From a virus, in the IMG/VR virus record IMGVR_UViG_3300028827_000102, positions 1 to 64,000 of that record: a DNA stretch of 64,000 nt, one strand, 5' to 3'. A program made the position numbers and the translations under genes. Shown here in pieces: positions 1 to 8,985 of the stretch. Position 1 is the stretch's first letter; each line of letters starts with the position of its first letter. The notes below the pieces were generated by a model. It saw nothing but the letters and a program-made list of their open reading frames with translations, did not search any database and was not told where the DNA came from.

Positions 1-2566
1 TAGATATCGCTCTTAGACTAGATGGATATGGTTCAAAAGGAGTGGCCGAGCTTTTGGTTGTCCAACACGGACTAGTGTAATAATCTAAATATGTGCCGGA
101 AGTTGGTTCCCCGTCTAACATTATACTTGCTGGCATATGTGTTACTATATGCGCACCATTAGGCGCATTAATAGTAAGTGTACCAGTCGCTTCGGTCCAT
201 GTGACCAGTGTACCGGAATAATCTGATCCAGTAGTAAAAGATTCGCAAACAGACATAAATTCTTTGGCGTCGGACCAAATTGTCCTAGTACCATCCGGAG
301 CGGCTAAACTAAAAGCAGCAGATCCTCCAGTTACATCAACCATATCAGATTGTAATATTCTACTACCAGCTACTTCTCCTCCTGTACCAGCTCCGGCCCA
401 TTTTTCTGCCATACGTGTACGTAGCTCACCTCTTAATAATTTGTTTATATCGTTTTCTAGTATATTATGTAAAGTACCTGGATCAACATCAACCATATGC
501 CGCAAATCTACCAAATCATCTGGGTGTATCACAGTAGCATCGGTTCGATCATCAGGACGACTAGATCCACTTCCGTTTGGATTAGTAGCATAATCCCACG
601 CTGTACTATTTCTGCGATGAATTAAAGCTATCGGAATGGCCCATTCGGTTTTTAGAATAGGTATACTTTCGTCATCATCGTAGTTAGTGTATTGTTTAGA
701 CCACAGACCTCCATCTAAGTATCTATCTGCCGTAGAAACACTTAAATCACCTTTGGACCAACCAGCCGATGTCATGGCATCGTGCTCGTCTAATTCGGTA
801 GCTGTAGAGCCCAGGGAATGAGCAACAAGTTCAAATACAGTATACGCTTTTTTTACTCCAAAACCAGCAAAAAAGTTTGTAATAGGTGTATGTACATCAC
901 TTATGTATCTTGTACTATTAGCATTGTCTGGATACAACACTTGTTTCATTTTAAGGTATACTAATATTCGTTCATAACCTGTTGATGGTGGTGTTCCCAA
1001 ATCTATTTCCCATAGACCTACCTTATCTTCTACACCGCGTATACGAACATGCAAGTACGATGAATTACTTAATGATAGTTTATTTGAAGATGTACCGGTT
1101 ATTTGGTAATCTAGACCACTTAAAAATCCACTAGGTTTGGTCTCTTTTGTTCTATTTAGATCTTGCTCGTTTTCTACTATATCTATAATATTTCTAGCAG
1201 TATTTCCAGTATCAGCTACTGGATATATTGGAAATACATATCGTTCGTCGTCTCTGAATTCTTTTATTCCATTACCGGTAGTATAGTCTTCAGTAGATGT
1301 ACGTTTTACCGCTAATATTGGTATTGCCCAGCTGATGCCGTCTTTTGCTGTTGTACTTGATGCGCCCCAAGTACGATACTCATAGCTGCTTGCTCCATAA
1401 GGAGATGTAAATGTATTTCCATCTATATTAGTTGCAGCTGGAGCTGCTACAGTATCATCGTATAATACTTGCGATGGGACATTTTCAATATAACTGAATC
1501 TATATTTTGTTACTACCCATTTATGGTCGTCCACCTGTATTTCATTTAAATCAAAGTTGTCCCCTCCTGTACCATCTTGCCAACCCATGGATTCAATCAG
1601 ATCCGATATTTGACTAATATTATAAGATAAACTTCCATCGGGATTACGTGGATAATTCCAGTTCTCGGGTACAGTTATCTCTTCTCGCCATACTTCCAAG
1701 AAAATAAGATCAAATCTTGTGCCAGAAGATGGAGCAGAAGGAAGTGTTATATTTCTAGCATATGTTTGTACATAATGTCCATTAACGATGGCTGAAAAAG
1801 AATCTATTCCTATTTGATTAGCTACAGTAGGAGTTTCAATTATACCAATTTGTAACGATGACGACAATCCTTTACTGCCTGTGTCCAATGAGCCTGCTAT
1901 TACACCAGAACCATTTTCTCTTCTATCGCGTTCCTCCGTTATAAGAACACGATTCATATTTTCTGTTTCGGTGTTATACGAACCTGTGGTAAATGGAGTC
2001 CAAGACGCACCATCCCACCAGTAAAATGTTTCATCAGCCTGAACAAAATAAATATCGCCCACTCTATTTTGTTTGGGCGTGTTAGGAGGCAAAGATGACG
2101 ATGATGCGATATTTCCGCGTATAAAAGACCTGTCTATTTGATCAATTTCATTACGGTCTAATAAACTAATATCGCTGTTTGATACAGATACAGACCCACT
2201 TGCCAGTGTTACAACACAAAATACTATTAAATAATCTTTTTCAGGGTCTGCATTGTATACGGACTGCTCTAACACTTCCCAGCTGAGCGTTGGTGTAGCA
2301 GGAGATCCGTAAGCATTATATTTTGCTCTTACTACTACATAATTCGTTTGTCCAGCTACTACAGCTAATGTTTGTGTTTCATCGTCTACAACGGTCATAC
2401 CGTCATAGCTTAATGCCATAAACGGAGAAACTGTAACAGTTAGTCCAGTACCAGGACTTACAGTACCACCGTAAAATATACCTTTGTTAGCCAGTCTATA
2501 TAGTCTATTATTAAGGCTAGAAGTACTGTCTGGGTGTTTCCAATAGAACGAAGCAGCGAGAGTCAT
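1..2566 (-). CDS. Large virion protein, probably tail fibre or baseplate-attached (3' part cut by window edge)
   Basis: An open minus-strand frame starts at ATG 2566 and reaches the left edge with no stop, so at least 855 residues are present and the C-terminus is missing. A GGAGAGG ribosome site lies just upstream. The product is rich in Ser, Thr, Gly, Asp and Tyr and has few long helices, as in beta-rich phage fibre or adhesin proteins. Its N-terminus (MTLAASFYWKHPDSTSS) is followed by segments that read as beta-sandwich. It is the last visible gene of the baseplate block, downstream of two other fibre-like genes, which is the usual place for receptor-binding proteins. No family is firmly recognised; the function is inferred from composition and position. 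Confidence 0.7.
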   Translation of the reverse strand, partial: MTLAASFYWKHPDSTSSLNNRLYRLANKGIFYGGTVSPGTGLTVTVSPFMALSYDGMTVVDDETQTLAVVAGQTNYVVVRAKYNAYGSPATPTLSWEVLEQSVYNADPEKDYLIVFCVVTLASGSVSVSNSDISLLDRNEIDQIDRSFIRGNIASSSSLPPNTPKQNRVGDIYFVQADETFYWWDGASWTPFTTGSYNTETENMNRVLITEERDRRENGSGVIAGSLDTGSKGLSSSLQIGIIETPTVANQIGIDSFSAIVNGHYVQTYARNITLPSAPSSGTRFDLIFLEVWREEITVPENWNYPRNPDGSLSYNISQISDLIESMGWQDGTGGDNFDLNEIQVDDHKWVVTKYRFSYIENVPSQVLYDDTVAAPAATNIDGNTFTSPYGASSYEYRTWGASSTTAKDGISWAIPILAVKRTSTEDYTTGNGIKEFRDDERYVFPIYPVADTGNTARNIIDIVENEQDLNRTKETKPSGFLSGLDYQITGTSSNKLSLSNSSYLHVRIRGVEDKVGLWEIDLGTPPSTGYERILVYLKMKQVLYPDNANSTRYISDVHTPITNFFAGFGVKKAYTVFELVAHSLGSTATELDEHDAMTSAGWSKGDLSVSTADRYLDGGLWSKQYTNYDDDESIPILKTEWAIPIALIHRRNSTAWDYATNPNGSGSSRPDDRTDATVIHPDDLVDLRHMVDVDPGTLHNILENDINKLLRGELRTRMAEKWAGAGTGGEVAGSRILQSDMVDVTGGSAAFSLAAPDGTRTIWSDAKEFMSVCESFTTGSDYSGTLVTWTEATGTLTINAPNGAHIVTHMPASIMLDGEPTSGTYLDYYTSPCWTTKSSATPFEPYPSSLRAIS

Positions 2567-2576
2567 GATGCCTCTC

Positions 2577-3035
2577 CTATAGACGCGGAGTCAGTTTAAA
2601 TGTGACCGGACCATCTGTAGCTGTTATTATTAATAAAGGTCTATTATAGATACCAAATAAAAACGTATCTCCAACAGAAGGTGCTGCTGGGGCACCTGAA
2701 GGACGAGATATTCCGGCATCTATTATTTCAGCAACCAGAGCTATTGAGCTTAAGCCGCCAGTATATTCACCTTGGTTTATAGTACACACAAAAGTTGGAC
2801 AGCTAATTGTTTGCCATTCTATATCGTCTATCGGCTCTGGTCCAAAGGTAGGTGGATCTCCTGGCATAACGGTAGCAGCTGGGTCTACTGCTAAAGCTGT
2901 AGTAGGATCGCTAGGATCATGACCTCCGTCTGATATTTGGAACCATTTTACAATAAAAGATGTTCCATACGCCCAACCTTGGGCAGTGTATTGTTTTGCA
3001 ATATTTGTAACTGATATTTGTGCTTCGTATGCCAT
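2577..3035 (-). CDS. Small virion protein, fibre-associated, unknown
   Basis: This 152-residue product has an N-terminal strand-rich half, a Pro/Asp-rich middle and a C-terminal strand-rich part (VGDTFLFGIYNRPLLIITA). It is not recognised as a named family. The look, small, beta-rich, with alternating hydrophobic residues, fits an accessory fibre, tail-collar-like or adaptor protein. It sits between two large fibre-like genes, with only about 10 nt on each side, so it is probably made with them from one late mRNA. Two Cys residues near the middle (PTFVCTI and ISC) are not in a metal motif. Confidence 0.65.
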   Translation of the reverse strand: MAYEAQISVTNIAKQYTAQGWAYGTSFIVKWFQISDGGHDPSDPTTALAVDPAATVMPGDPPTFGPEPIDDIEWQTISCPTFVCTINQGEYTGGLSSIALVAEIIDAGISRPSGAPAAPSVGDTFLFGIYNRPLLIITATDGPVTFKLTPRL

Positions 3036-3044
3036 TTAGCACCT

Positions 3045-4631
3045 TTAAGAATGTAACCACACTTTATAAACATAAATATTAGAGTATGCTATAAACCCAC
3101 CTGTGACCGCTACCCGTATTATATAATAGTCTGGAAGTGTTGTTATTATTCCAGACATCAAATTAACCCTTGTACGGGTTGATATTCCTGAGCTAGTAGC
3201 TGACGCTTTAGCGGCCTGCCATGCGGATGTACTATTATTCCAATAATACATATCACTGGTACGTTGTATTGTTACCTCTACGGTACCAGCGCTTAGTTCT
3301 CCTTTATAGTCTATATCTAAGTTTAATGGTGTAGAGTCAATAGGATTGAAAATTGTTTCTATATAGGATAGTCCTGATACATCGTTTAATACTAATTTGC
3401 AACAATAGTCGCTTTGTCCGACAGTTATTTGTGGGACAGACAGATTAAATAATTTTACTATATCCGGATCGGTTGAATTTGCTTCAATGTTATTCGTCGA
3501 TGTATGTATATTTCTCCATCCACGAAACACTTTATTACGTTTTCGGTATATGTACCAACCAATATAATCTACAAATAATGTACATTCATTACTTGTTAAT
3601 GAACTGTCTCCTGTACCAAACAATAAATTTGAAGATGCACTCGTATCTGTATATTTAGAATAATCAGATTCTATAACAATATTTCCATCTATTGCCACAG
3701 ATACGCCATTGACAAAATTATTAGGATCAGCGTCAACTATTAAATGATAAATAAAATAATCAGACCAATCGTGCTGATATTTAACAATATAATCAGACGG
3801 GTTATTACGATCACCGGAAGAGTCGATAAGACCGATGTATTTATCTCCGCTGTCTAAAAATGCACACAATTTTACAGTATGTGCATTTGTACCTATTTCT
3901 AATAAAGTGGATATAAATGAAGTAGAAGACATTGATGTCTCAATTTTTAATCTACCCACCGCTTCGCGGACATAATCATCGCCAACATTTGGTACGTTTA
4001 TGTTGTAGTTTCTATATTGTGATGTTCCTGTATCACTGATAGTAAGTATGTCCGATGTTATGGTTGCTGAAGATGATCCGCTGGATGTCCACTGCAAGTC
4101 ACCCGATACAGCATCTGGCGTAACGTTCATTTCTAGCGAATCATATCTGTATTCTGAAGGCATCCAAACTGTTTCTAAGTATAATTTGCTTACATGAATG
4201 CCAGGAGATCCAGTATCGTCTCTGACAGAGACTCCTATGTCGCCTAAGCCGGATGGTTTAAATCTAGACGATGTAGATGGATCATAACGTACCCAAAGTT
4301 TAAAGTCTTTCCATATTCTGTTTGTCACGGTAGCAGTGTCTGTAACTATCGCAGAACCGCCTCTATACAAGCCATACGTTACTTGCACCGTACCGGTTGC
4401 TGCAGCCCTCATTCTAAGATGTACATAAAAACCGGCTATAAAATCAGGTATTGGTACCGCTATTGGATGACACACAAAATTGCTTATGTTTCCTGCAGTG
4501 GCTGATGTTATATAAGTGGTATCGTCCGAAGTGGATGCTACAGCTTCGTATGCAGTATTAGCAGATACAGTGGTCCATTGGGAGCTACTACCCGTTTGTA
4601 CAGGATCACTGATATGAAACAAATTTAACAT
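3045..4631 (-). CDS. Fibre-like virion protein with repeated beta-sandwich segments
   Basis: The 528-residue product has no signal peptide. It appears to contain three or so beta-sandwich domains of the carbohydrate-binding or lectin type: strands such as FYVHLRMRAA, YFIYHLIVDADPNNF and VEVTIQRTSDMYYW alternate with Ser/Thr-rich turns. Residues about 155-365 read like a concanavalin/LamG-type domain, with the phrase IDGNIVIESDYSKY and a trailing LFVDYIGWYIYRKR. The start overlaps the end of the 66-residue gene upstream by 7 nt. A role in host-surface binding is inferred from fold-like composition and position next to the large fibre; no catalytic motif is seen. Confidence 0.65.
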   Translation of the reverse strand: MLNLFHISDPVQTGSSSQWTTVSANTAYEAVASTSDDTTYITSATAGNISNFVCHPIAVPIPDFIAGFYVHLRMRAAATGTVQVTYGLYRGGSAIVTDTATVTNRIWKDFKLWVRYDPSTSSRFKPSGLGDIGVSVRDDTGSPGIHVSKLYLETVWMPSEYRYDSLEMNVTPDAVSGDLQWTSSGSSSATITSDILTISDTGTSQYRNYNINVPNVGDDYVREAVGRLKIETSMSSTSFISTLLEIGTNAHTVKLCAFLDSGDKYIGLIDSSGDRNNPSDYIVKYQHDWSDYFIYHLIVDADPNNFVNGVSVAIDGNIVIESDYSKYTDTSASSNLLFGTGDSSLTSNECTLFVDYIGWYIYRKRNKVFRGWRNIHTSTNNIEANSTDPDIVKLFNLSVPQITVGQSDYCCKLVLNDVSGLSYIETIFNPIDSTPLNLDIDYKGELSAGTVEVTIQRTSDMYYWNNSTSAWQAAKASATSSGISTRTRVNLMSGIITTLPDYYIIRVAVTGGFIAYSNIYVYKVWLHS

Positions 4632-4825
4632 TTATTATGTGATTTTGTACGCTGTGTGTACAATTTTAATATTGTACCAAGTCTAATTAAATCTTCTCTA
4701 CTAAAAGTTAATGCTATGTTATCTGCTTTGTCCACGTTTGCGGCAAAACCTAGTAAAGCACTTCCAAGTGCTTCTACTTTCTCTCGAAGTTGCTCATTTG
4801 TACTATGTTTTAAACTAAAATCCAT
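4625..4825 (-). CDS. Small protein in the baseplate operon, unknown
   Basis: This 66-residue, mostly helical product (REKVEALGSALLGFAANV) lies between the 551-residue baseplate-region protein and the fibre-like gene. It overlaps the latter by 7 nt, which suggests translational coupling. It has no recognised domain, signal peptide or metal motif. Its position suggests a small structural or assembly factor, but nothing in the sequence decides this. Confidence 0.55.
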   Translation of the reverse strand: MDFSLKHSTNEQLREKVEALGSALLGFAANVDKADNIALTFSREDLIRLGTILKLYTQRTKSHNKC

Positions 4826-4831
4826 TTTTAC

Positions 4832-6487
4832 CTACAGAATAGAAAAATATGGGTTAAATAGTAAACCAGGATCGTCTCCCCCGAATACAGGATGATTGGG
4901 TGTAACGGAAGAAGTAATATCCTGGCTATTTACATCAGTACAAAAAGTCTTTGTATCAGGACCTTCTGTACAACAACTTAAATTTTCTGGTGATATAGCT
5001 ATTGGACTGGTATCAAAACAAGAACCCGTGTCCAATGCTTTAGAAGTGGACGCTCCTACCCAATAGTCTGTTAATTTATCAGCGTCGTACAAAGTGTCAA
5101 AACTTGCAAATGTTATGTGATCGTTATATTTTACCAATAATTCATTGCAGAAATTTAACAGCTCGCTTTCTCCTGCAGATGATGATATTGTAATATCTAG
5201 TGTATATGTGTCATCTATAGGATTGTGCATAGAAGAATCGGAAAGATGTTCAGCGTATTTTGTTTGTATTTCTAAACACGCTGTACGCAGAGTGACTATA
5301 TCATACGGAGAGGTGGACGTGATTTGGTGCGACCCGCCTGTACTATGATGCCAAGTAGACGTAGGATCATTATCATGTGCATTATATTTAGTTATGAAAT
5401 CAGATACAAGATCATAAGCAGTCTGTAAATCTATCGCTGGAAGTCTTAACAATCTATTTGTGTCATCGGCTGTGATGTGTCCTGATAAATCGAATGTTCC
5501 TATATCTAGAAATCTTCCACCTATACCCGGGTATTCTACAATGCTGTCTAGATTTCTACTCCAGTAGCAGAAAGATGAGCGGTTGGTAAATTCCATAAAA
5601 CCGCTCATAATCAAGTTATCCATACAACCTATAGATAATATATCATTTAAAGAACATCCATTACCAAATAAATCAAATACATGTTGTGTAGTAAATTCAC
5701 TTGTTATGTCGTGTACTAATACAACTGTTTCTGATAGGTTTTTAAAAGTGAAGTTTTTTAGATTGTTTATAAGTGTAACAAAAGATGCCCATCTAGATAT
5801 ACATAAATTTGGTAGCCATACATGTAAATCATATGTAAAAGTATCGTCAGATTGATTTACTGGTTGATATAAAATCGGTTGCCAGTCTTCTGGATTTCTA
5901 TATTCTTGTATAACAGGAGTAGAACAAGAAAAACCGGAAACGAAATTTATCGTGCCTCGTTCTCTACCAGCTTCGTTATACAACACATTGGTTTGTAGTT
6001 TTACTGCCAATGAACGTAATGTATGTATGTCAGGCAGTAAATCATGCCAAGGCGACAACCATTCAGCAATGAAAGAATTCCACGGAGATTTTAATAGATC
6101 GTAGTATTTTTCTACCGTTTTGCCAGCTACTTCATAGTGTTGAGTAGCTATAGTTTCCATATAAGTGGCTAAATATGTGGAAGCTATGGATAAATGTACA
6201 TCTGGATCTATACCATTCGTAACTTTTATATCATTTTTGTGTGGTGCAACAGCTAGTGGGATCTCTACGGTCTCTCTACCGGTCGGTACAACAGTTTTTA
6301 CAAGAACATTATTTATGTAGATATATACTGGTGCTTGTGTGTCTGTTATGAGGGTAAATTTAGCAGGTAAAGACGACCTTGCCACCATTTCCAGCGTCTT
6401 CAGATAAAAGCCACCGGATGGTATGTAATCTGTCATCTCCTCAAAATAGGGAGTATGCGGTTTTTGTTCTGGATAAAATTGTAGCAT
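4832..6487 (-). CDS. Baseplate-region virion protein following baseplate J, possibly gpI-like
   Basis: The 551-residue product starts directly after the baseplate J gene (stop and start adjoin at 6487/6488), the place where P2-type phages carry tail protein I. The N-terminal ~90 residues look beta-rich. Residues about 100-190 are helical and Trp-rich (NSFIAEWLSPWHDLLPD). The C-terminal third carries a phage-virion motif of the form YNAH..D..H..S followed by a helix and then YAEHLSD...H..ID. The same motif recurs in the 218-residue protein at 35253-35909. Cys-rich tail residues (SCCTEGPDTKTFC) may form disulfides or bind metal. The assignment to the baseplate is by order; the exact family is not recognised. 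Confidence 0.65.
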   Translation of the reverse strand: MLQFYPEQKPHTPYFEEMTDYIPSGGFYLKTLEMVARSSLPAKFTLITDTQAPVYIYINNVLVKTVVPTGRETVEIPLAVAPHKNDIKVTNGIDPDVHLSIASTYLATYMETIATQHYEVAGKTVEKYYDLLKSPWNSFIAEWLSPWHDLLPDIHTLRSLAVKLQTNVLYNEAGRERGTINFVSGFSCSTPVIQEYRNPEDWQPILYQPVNQSDDTFTYDLHVWLPNLCISRWASFVTLINNLKNFTFKNLSETVVLVHDITSEFTTQHVFDLFGNGCSLNDILSIGCMDNLIMSGFMEFTNRSSFCYWSRNLDSIVEYPGIGGRFLDIGTFDLSGHITADDTNRLLRLPAIDLQTAYDLVSDFITKYNAHDNDPTSTWHHSTGGSHQITSTSPYDIVTLRTACLEIQTKYAEHLSDSSMHNPIDDTYTLDITISSSAGESELLNFCNELLVKYNDHITFASFDTLYDADKLTDYWVGASTSKALDTGSCFDTSPIAISPENLSCCTEGPDTKTFCTDVNSQDITSSVTPNHPVFGGDDPGLLFNPYFSIL

Positions 6488-7921
6488 TTATTTTACCGAG
6501 AAAATAGAATTGATCGACAATGTAGGGTATTGTGTTACCCCGTCCAATGCGATCTCTTCTATGTCCAACCATGCTCTATCAGTACGCACGAATTTTGTCA
6601 AGCGAAAATGGGACAATCCGTCAATATTGGCTTCTATAGCCTGTTGATAATGATAAGGATCAAGTCTATCCACAAATAGCTGGACAGACGAAGACGGATT
6701 GTCAGGATCTCTTAGATAACCTGCAGTAAATGATTCTATTTCTGCTACAACGTCTTCTGGATTAATAGTCGATATTGCATATGCAGTAGCTTCTATAAAA
6801 ATATCTACTGTTTCTGCTAAACGCAACAATACATCTGCTCCAAATATACTCTCTTTCGCTTCTATTGCTTCCTGTCCTTCTTGAATCAGATCATAATATA
6901 GATATCTTATCTCATATGTTTGTGCTGGTTGCAATGGTGTCGATAAAGTTATTTTGTCTGTTGCTTTTGCGGATTCTTTCCAAGCTTCGTCCGTTTCTTT
7001 TTCTAGAGAAAACGGCACCTGTACCCCATCTACCAATACATATACAACTGACAACACTGGTTGCTTTTCCAGTTGTATATAAGTTTCGCCTCCATTGGCG
7101 ATGCCAGACTGAATAGCGTCTTTAGTAGAATCTGATATGATATATACATCATATCCCATCTTTTTTTCTAGTTTGTGTATACGTTTAAATACATCTAAAT
7201 CCGATGAACTAACAACACTTATATCATCAAACGCTACCGGGTTGATGTCTAAAAATGTTGTTATCATGTTACCTACTGTGCTTTGATTAAGACCCTGTTG
7301 CGCATTCCATATCAAATTTCTAAACTGGTACTTGTCTAAAGGATCTGTCCCCTGACGCATATAATCTTTATTGATTACACCATCCCAATCTTCTTGTGTG
7401 GTTTGTATAGTATTTATCACTCCAGGAGGAAGATTGAAATCATCTCCAACTGCTTCCGCTATAACCGAAACAGGTACCTCGTACCTCTTTTCTGTGGAAT
7501 TATAATAAGCAGAAGCATTATCTGATGACATCTCGGCGCTTTCTACCACCAAAAAATTGTACCTGCTGTCTGATGTACTGACAATATACCCATTCTCTAC
7601 TTTTTTTACTGTGCCCTCTTCGGGTGGTACGGTTGTATAAAAATATACTAGCCCACGCGCCGGAATACCTCTATTTGGATCTAGACCAAAGTTCAGTCCT
7701 AAAGAAAATATATCTTCATCATCGATACCATCAACATCATCCAGTCTATACAGTGTTTGTAAGTATGCTGCTTGTACTTCTGTTTGTGAGCCAACAACAG
7801 CAGCAGCATACATGAGCACGGCTGCTGCGCCTTTAGATATATCTAACGAAGGGTCTATATTGTTTATTGTGTCTGTAAGAGCTGTAAGATAGCTGTCTAC
7901 ATCTCGTGGTTTTGTTGACAT
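6488..7921 (-). CDS. Baseplate J-like wedge protein
   Basis: The 477-residue product has the layout of the Baseplate_J family (P2 gpJ, T4 gp6 type). A helical N-terminus (residues 1-60) is followed by a linker containing PARGLVYFYTT and a domain with VPVSVIAEAVGDDFNLPPGVI. This last stretch matches the family pattern in which a value field is followed by GxxxNLPAGxI. A repeat of wedge modules then follows to the C-terminus (AIEANIDGLSHFRLTK). In contractile tails this protein dimerises to form the ring of wedges around the hub. The neighbours agree: a gp25-like gene lies 9 nt upstream. Confidence 0.85.
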   Translation of the reverse strand: MSTKPRDVDSYLTALTDTINNIDPSLDISKGAAAVLMYAAAVVGSQTEVQAAYLQTLYRLDDVDGIDDEDIFSLGLNFGLDPNRGIPARGLVYFYTTVPPEEGTVKKVENGYIVSTSDSRYNFLVVESAEMSSDNASAYYNSTEKRYEVPVSVIAEAVGDDFNLPPGVINTIQTTQEDWDGVINKDYMRQGTDPLDKYQFRNLIWNAQQGLNQSTVGNMITTFLDINPVAFDDISVVSSSDLDVFKRIHKLEKKMGYDVYIISDSTKDAIQSGIANGGETYIQLEKQPVLSVVYVLVDGVQVPFSLEKETDEAWKESAKATDKITLSTPLQPAQTYEIRYLYYDLIQEGQEAIEAKESIFGADVLLRLAETVDIFIEATAYAISTINPEDVVAEIESFTAGYLRDPDNPSSSVQLFVDRLDPYHYQQAIEANIDGLSHFRLTKFVRTDRAWLDIEEIALDGVTQYPTLSINSIFSVK

Positions 7922-7930
7922 TTTTGTCCT

Positions 7931-8416
7931 TTATAGCGGCACACCGATGCCAGTTATATGGTCACCATCAGGACTTAGAGATTGTGGTAGTTGCTGGCTA
8001 AGATCCAATGTGGCTTCTGATTTTACCTGTTCTTCTGATTCTGTTAGTAATGATACGTAAAATGCCCAGCTGAGGTCACCAACAGGAAATGCACGCAATG
8101 TAACTATATCATATATCATTTCGTCATCATCAACATAAGGATCTTCTTCTTGTGATATGATTACTCTTTCTATAGCATCATATACCATTGTTTCTATTTG
8201 TGTGGATATATCTCCTGCAGAATATGTAGATGGAGAACCAACCAGTCGATGAAACTCTGCACCAGTAGGATACCAAGGTGGATCTCCAGAATCGTATTCA
8301 TTCAGTAGTGTTTCAGCTACATCTTGTGTAACTTTTTCCAAACCGACTATCTCTACCGGACGTCCGGTAGAATCCATCAAAATATCACCACCAGCCATTT
8401 TTAGTGTTTTGGACAT
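7931..8416 (-). CDS. gp25/GpW-like baseplate wedge protein
   Basis: The segment GGDILMDSTGRPVEIVGLEKVTQDV, given here in parts as GDILMDSTGRPVEI and VGLEKVTQDVAETLL, followed by a Trp-Tyr-Pro-Thr-Gly phrase and EFHRLVG, has the T4 gp25 pattern: a starting value, a helix that sets up the system and a GxxL ending. I chose ATG 8416, two bases past the stop of the upstream gene, giving 161 residues. A longer frame beginning at GTG 8461 would overlap that gene by 43 nt and is less likely. The protein joins wedge and sheath initiation, and the gene lies directly before baseplate J, as in P2, Mu and T4-like order. Confidence 0.75.
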   Translation of the reverse strand: MSKTLKMAGGDILMDSTGRPVEIVGLEKVTQDVAETLLNEYDSGDPPWYPTGAEFHRLVGSPSTYSAGDISTQIETMVYDAIERVIISQEEDPYVDDDEMIYDIVTLRAFPVGDLSWAFYVSLLTESEEQVKSEATLDLSQQLPQSLSPDGDHITGIGVPL

Positions 8417-8418
8417 AT

Positions 8419-8961
8419 TTACACCAGATACGTAGATAGTACACGTTTCCAACTGCGCCACTCTTTTCGTTGCTCATCAGATATTTCTGCTTTATACCTA
8501 TCTTCGGCTTTTTCGTACATTTTAACCGCCAGTACAGTTTCATCGTACCTATTTAGTAACGATTTAAGTCCAGAGGACAGGGACTCAAGAAGCGGAGACA
8601 CTCCTTCAGATAAATCTGAGATATTCGGTTCATCGGTGGTACCTTTAAACGTTGTCAAACCTTGTTTGAAGTCTTCATACATATCTACCATTGTACCCAA
8701 CTCTGTTTTCCGGTTTGCCAGGTTTCCGCGTTGTTTGGTTGCCGCAAGTTTTATCAAAGTATCTCTATCAGTTGTTTCCGGTGAAAATTCTAATAGAGCG
8801 TCTATGTAATCAATAGCCTGCCGTTTGCTATCAGAAGACGCCAAAATTAAAGCATCTTCGGTAGCGGAACCAAGCGGCTCAGAGTTACCGGTTTTTCTGT
8901 TATACAAATTAGGCGGATTTTTTCGTCTATGTTTTGCTAATAAAGCAAGTATATCAGACAT
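8419..8961 (-). CDS. Helical protein of the tail block, unknown
   Basis: The 180-residue product is largely alpha-helical and charged, with heptad-like stretches (LLESLSSGLKSLLNRYDETV and KMYEKAEDRYKAEISDEQR). It starts with MSDILALLAKHRRKNPPNLY. It lies between the 783-residue structural gene and the gp25-like gene. No family is recognised. Order and composition suggest a tail or baseplate assembly component, not a catalyst. Confidence 0.6.
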   Translation of the reverse strand: MSDILALLAKHRRKNPPNLYNRKTGNSEPLGSATEDALILASSDSKRQAIDYIDALLEFSPETTDRDTLIKLAATKQRGNLANRKTELGTMVDMYEDFKQGLTTFKGTTDEPNISDLSEGVSPLLESLSSGLKSLLNRYDETVLAVKMYEKAEDRYKAEISDEQRKEWRSWKRVLSTYLV

Positions 8962-8985
8962 GTTTCCTCATTAAAGGTTAATGAC

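Noticed and set aside
264-593. Plus-strand 109-codon frame in the left-edge region
   Set aside because: It lies inside the minus-strand fibre gene, which stays open through 2566 bases; it has no ribosome site and looks like a shadow.
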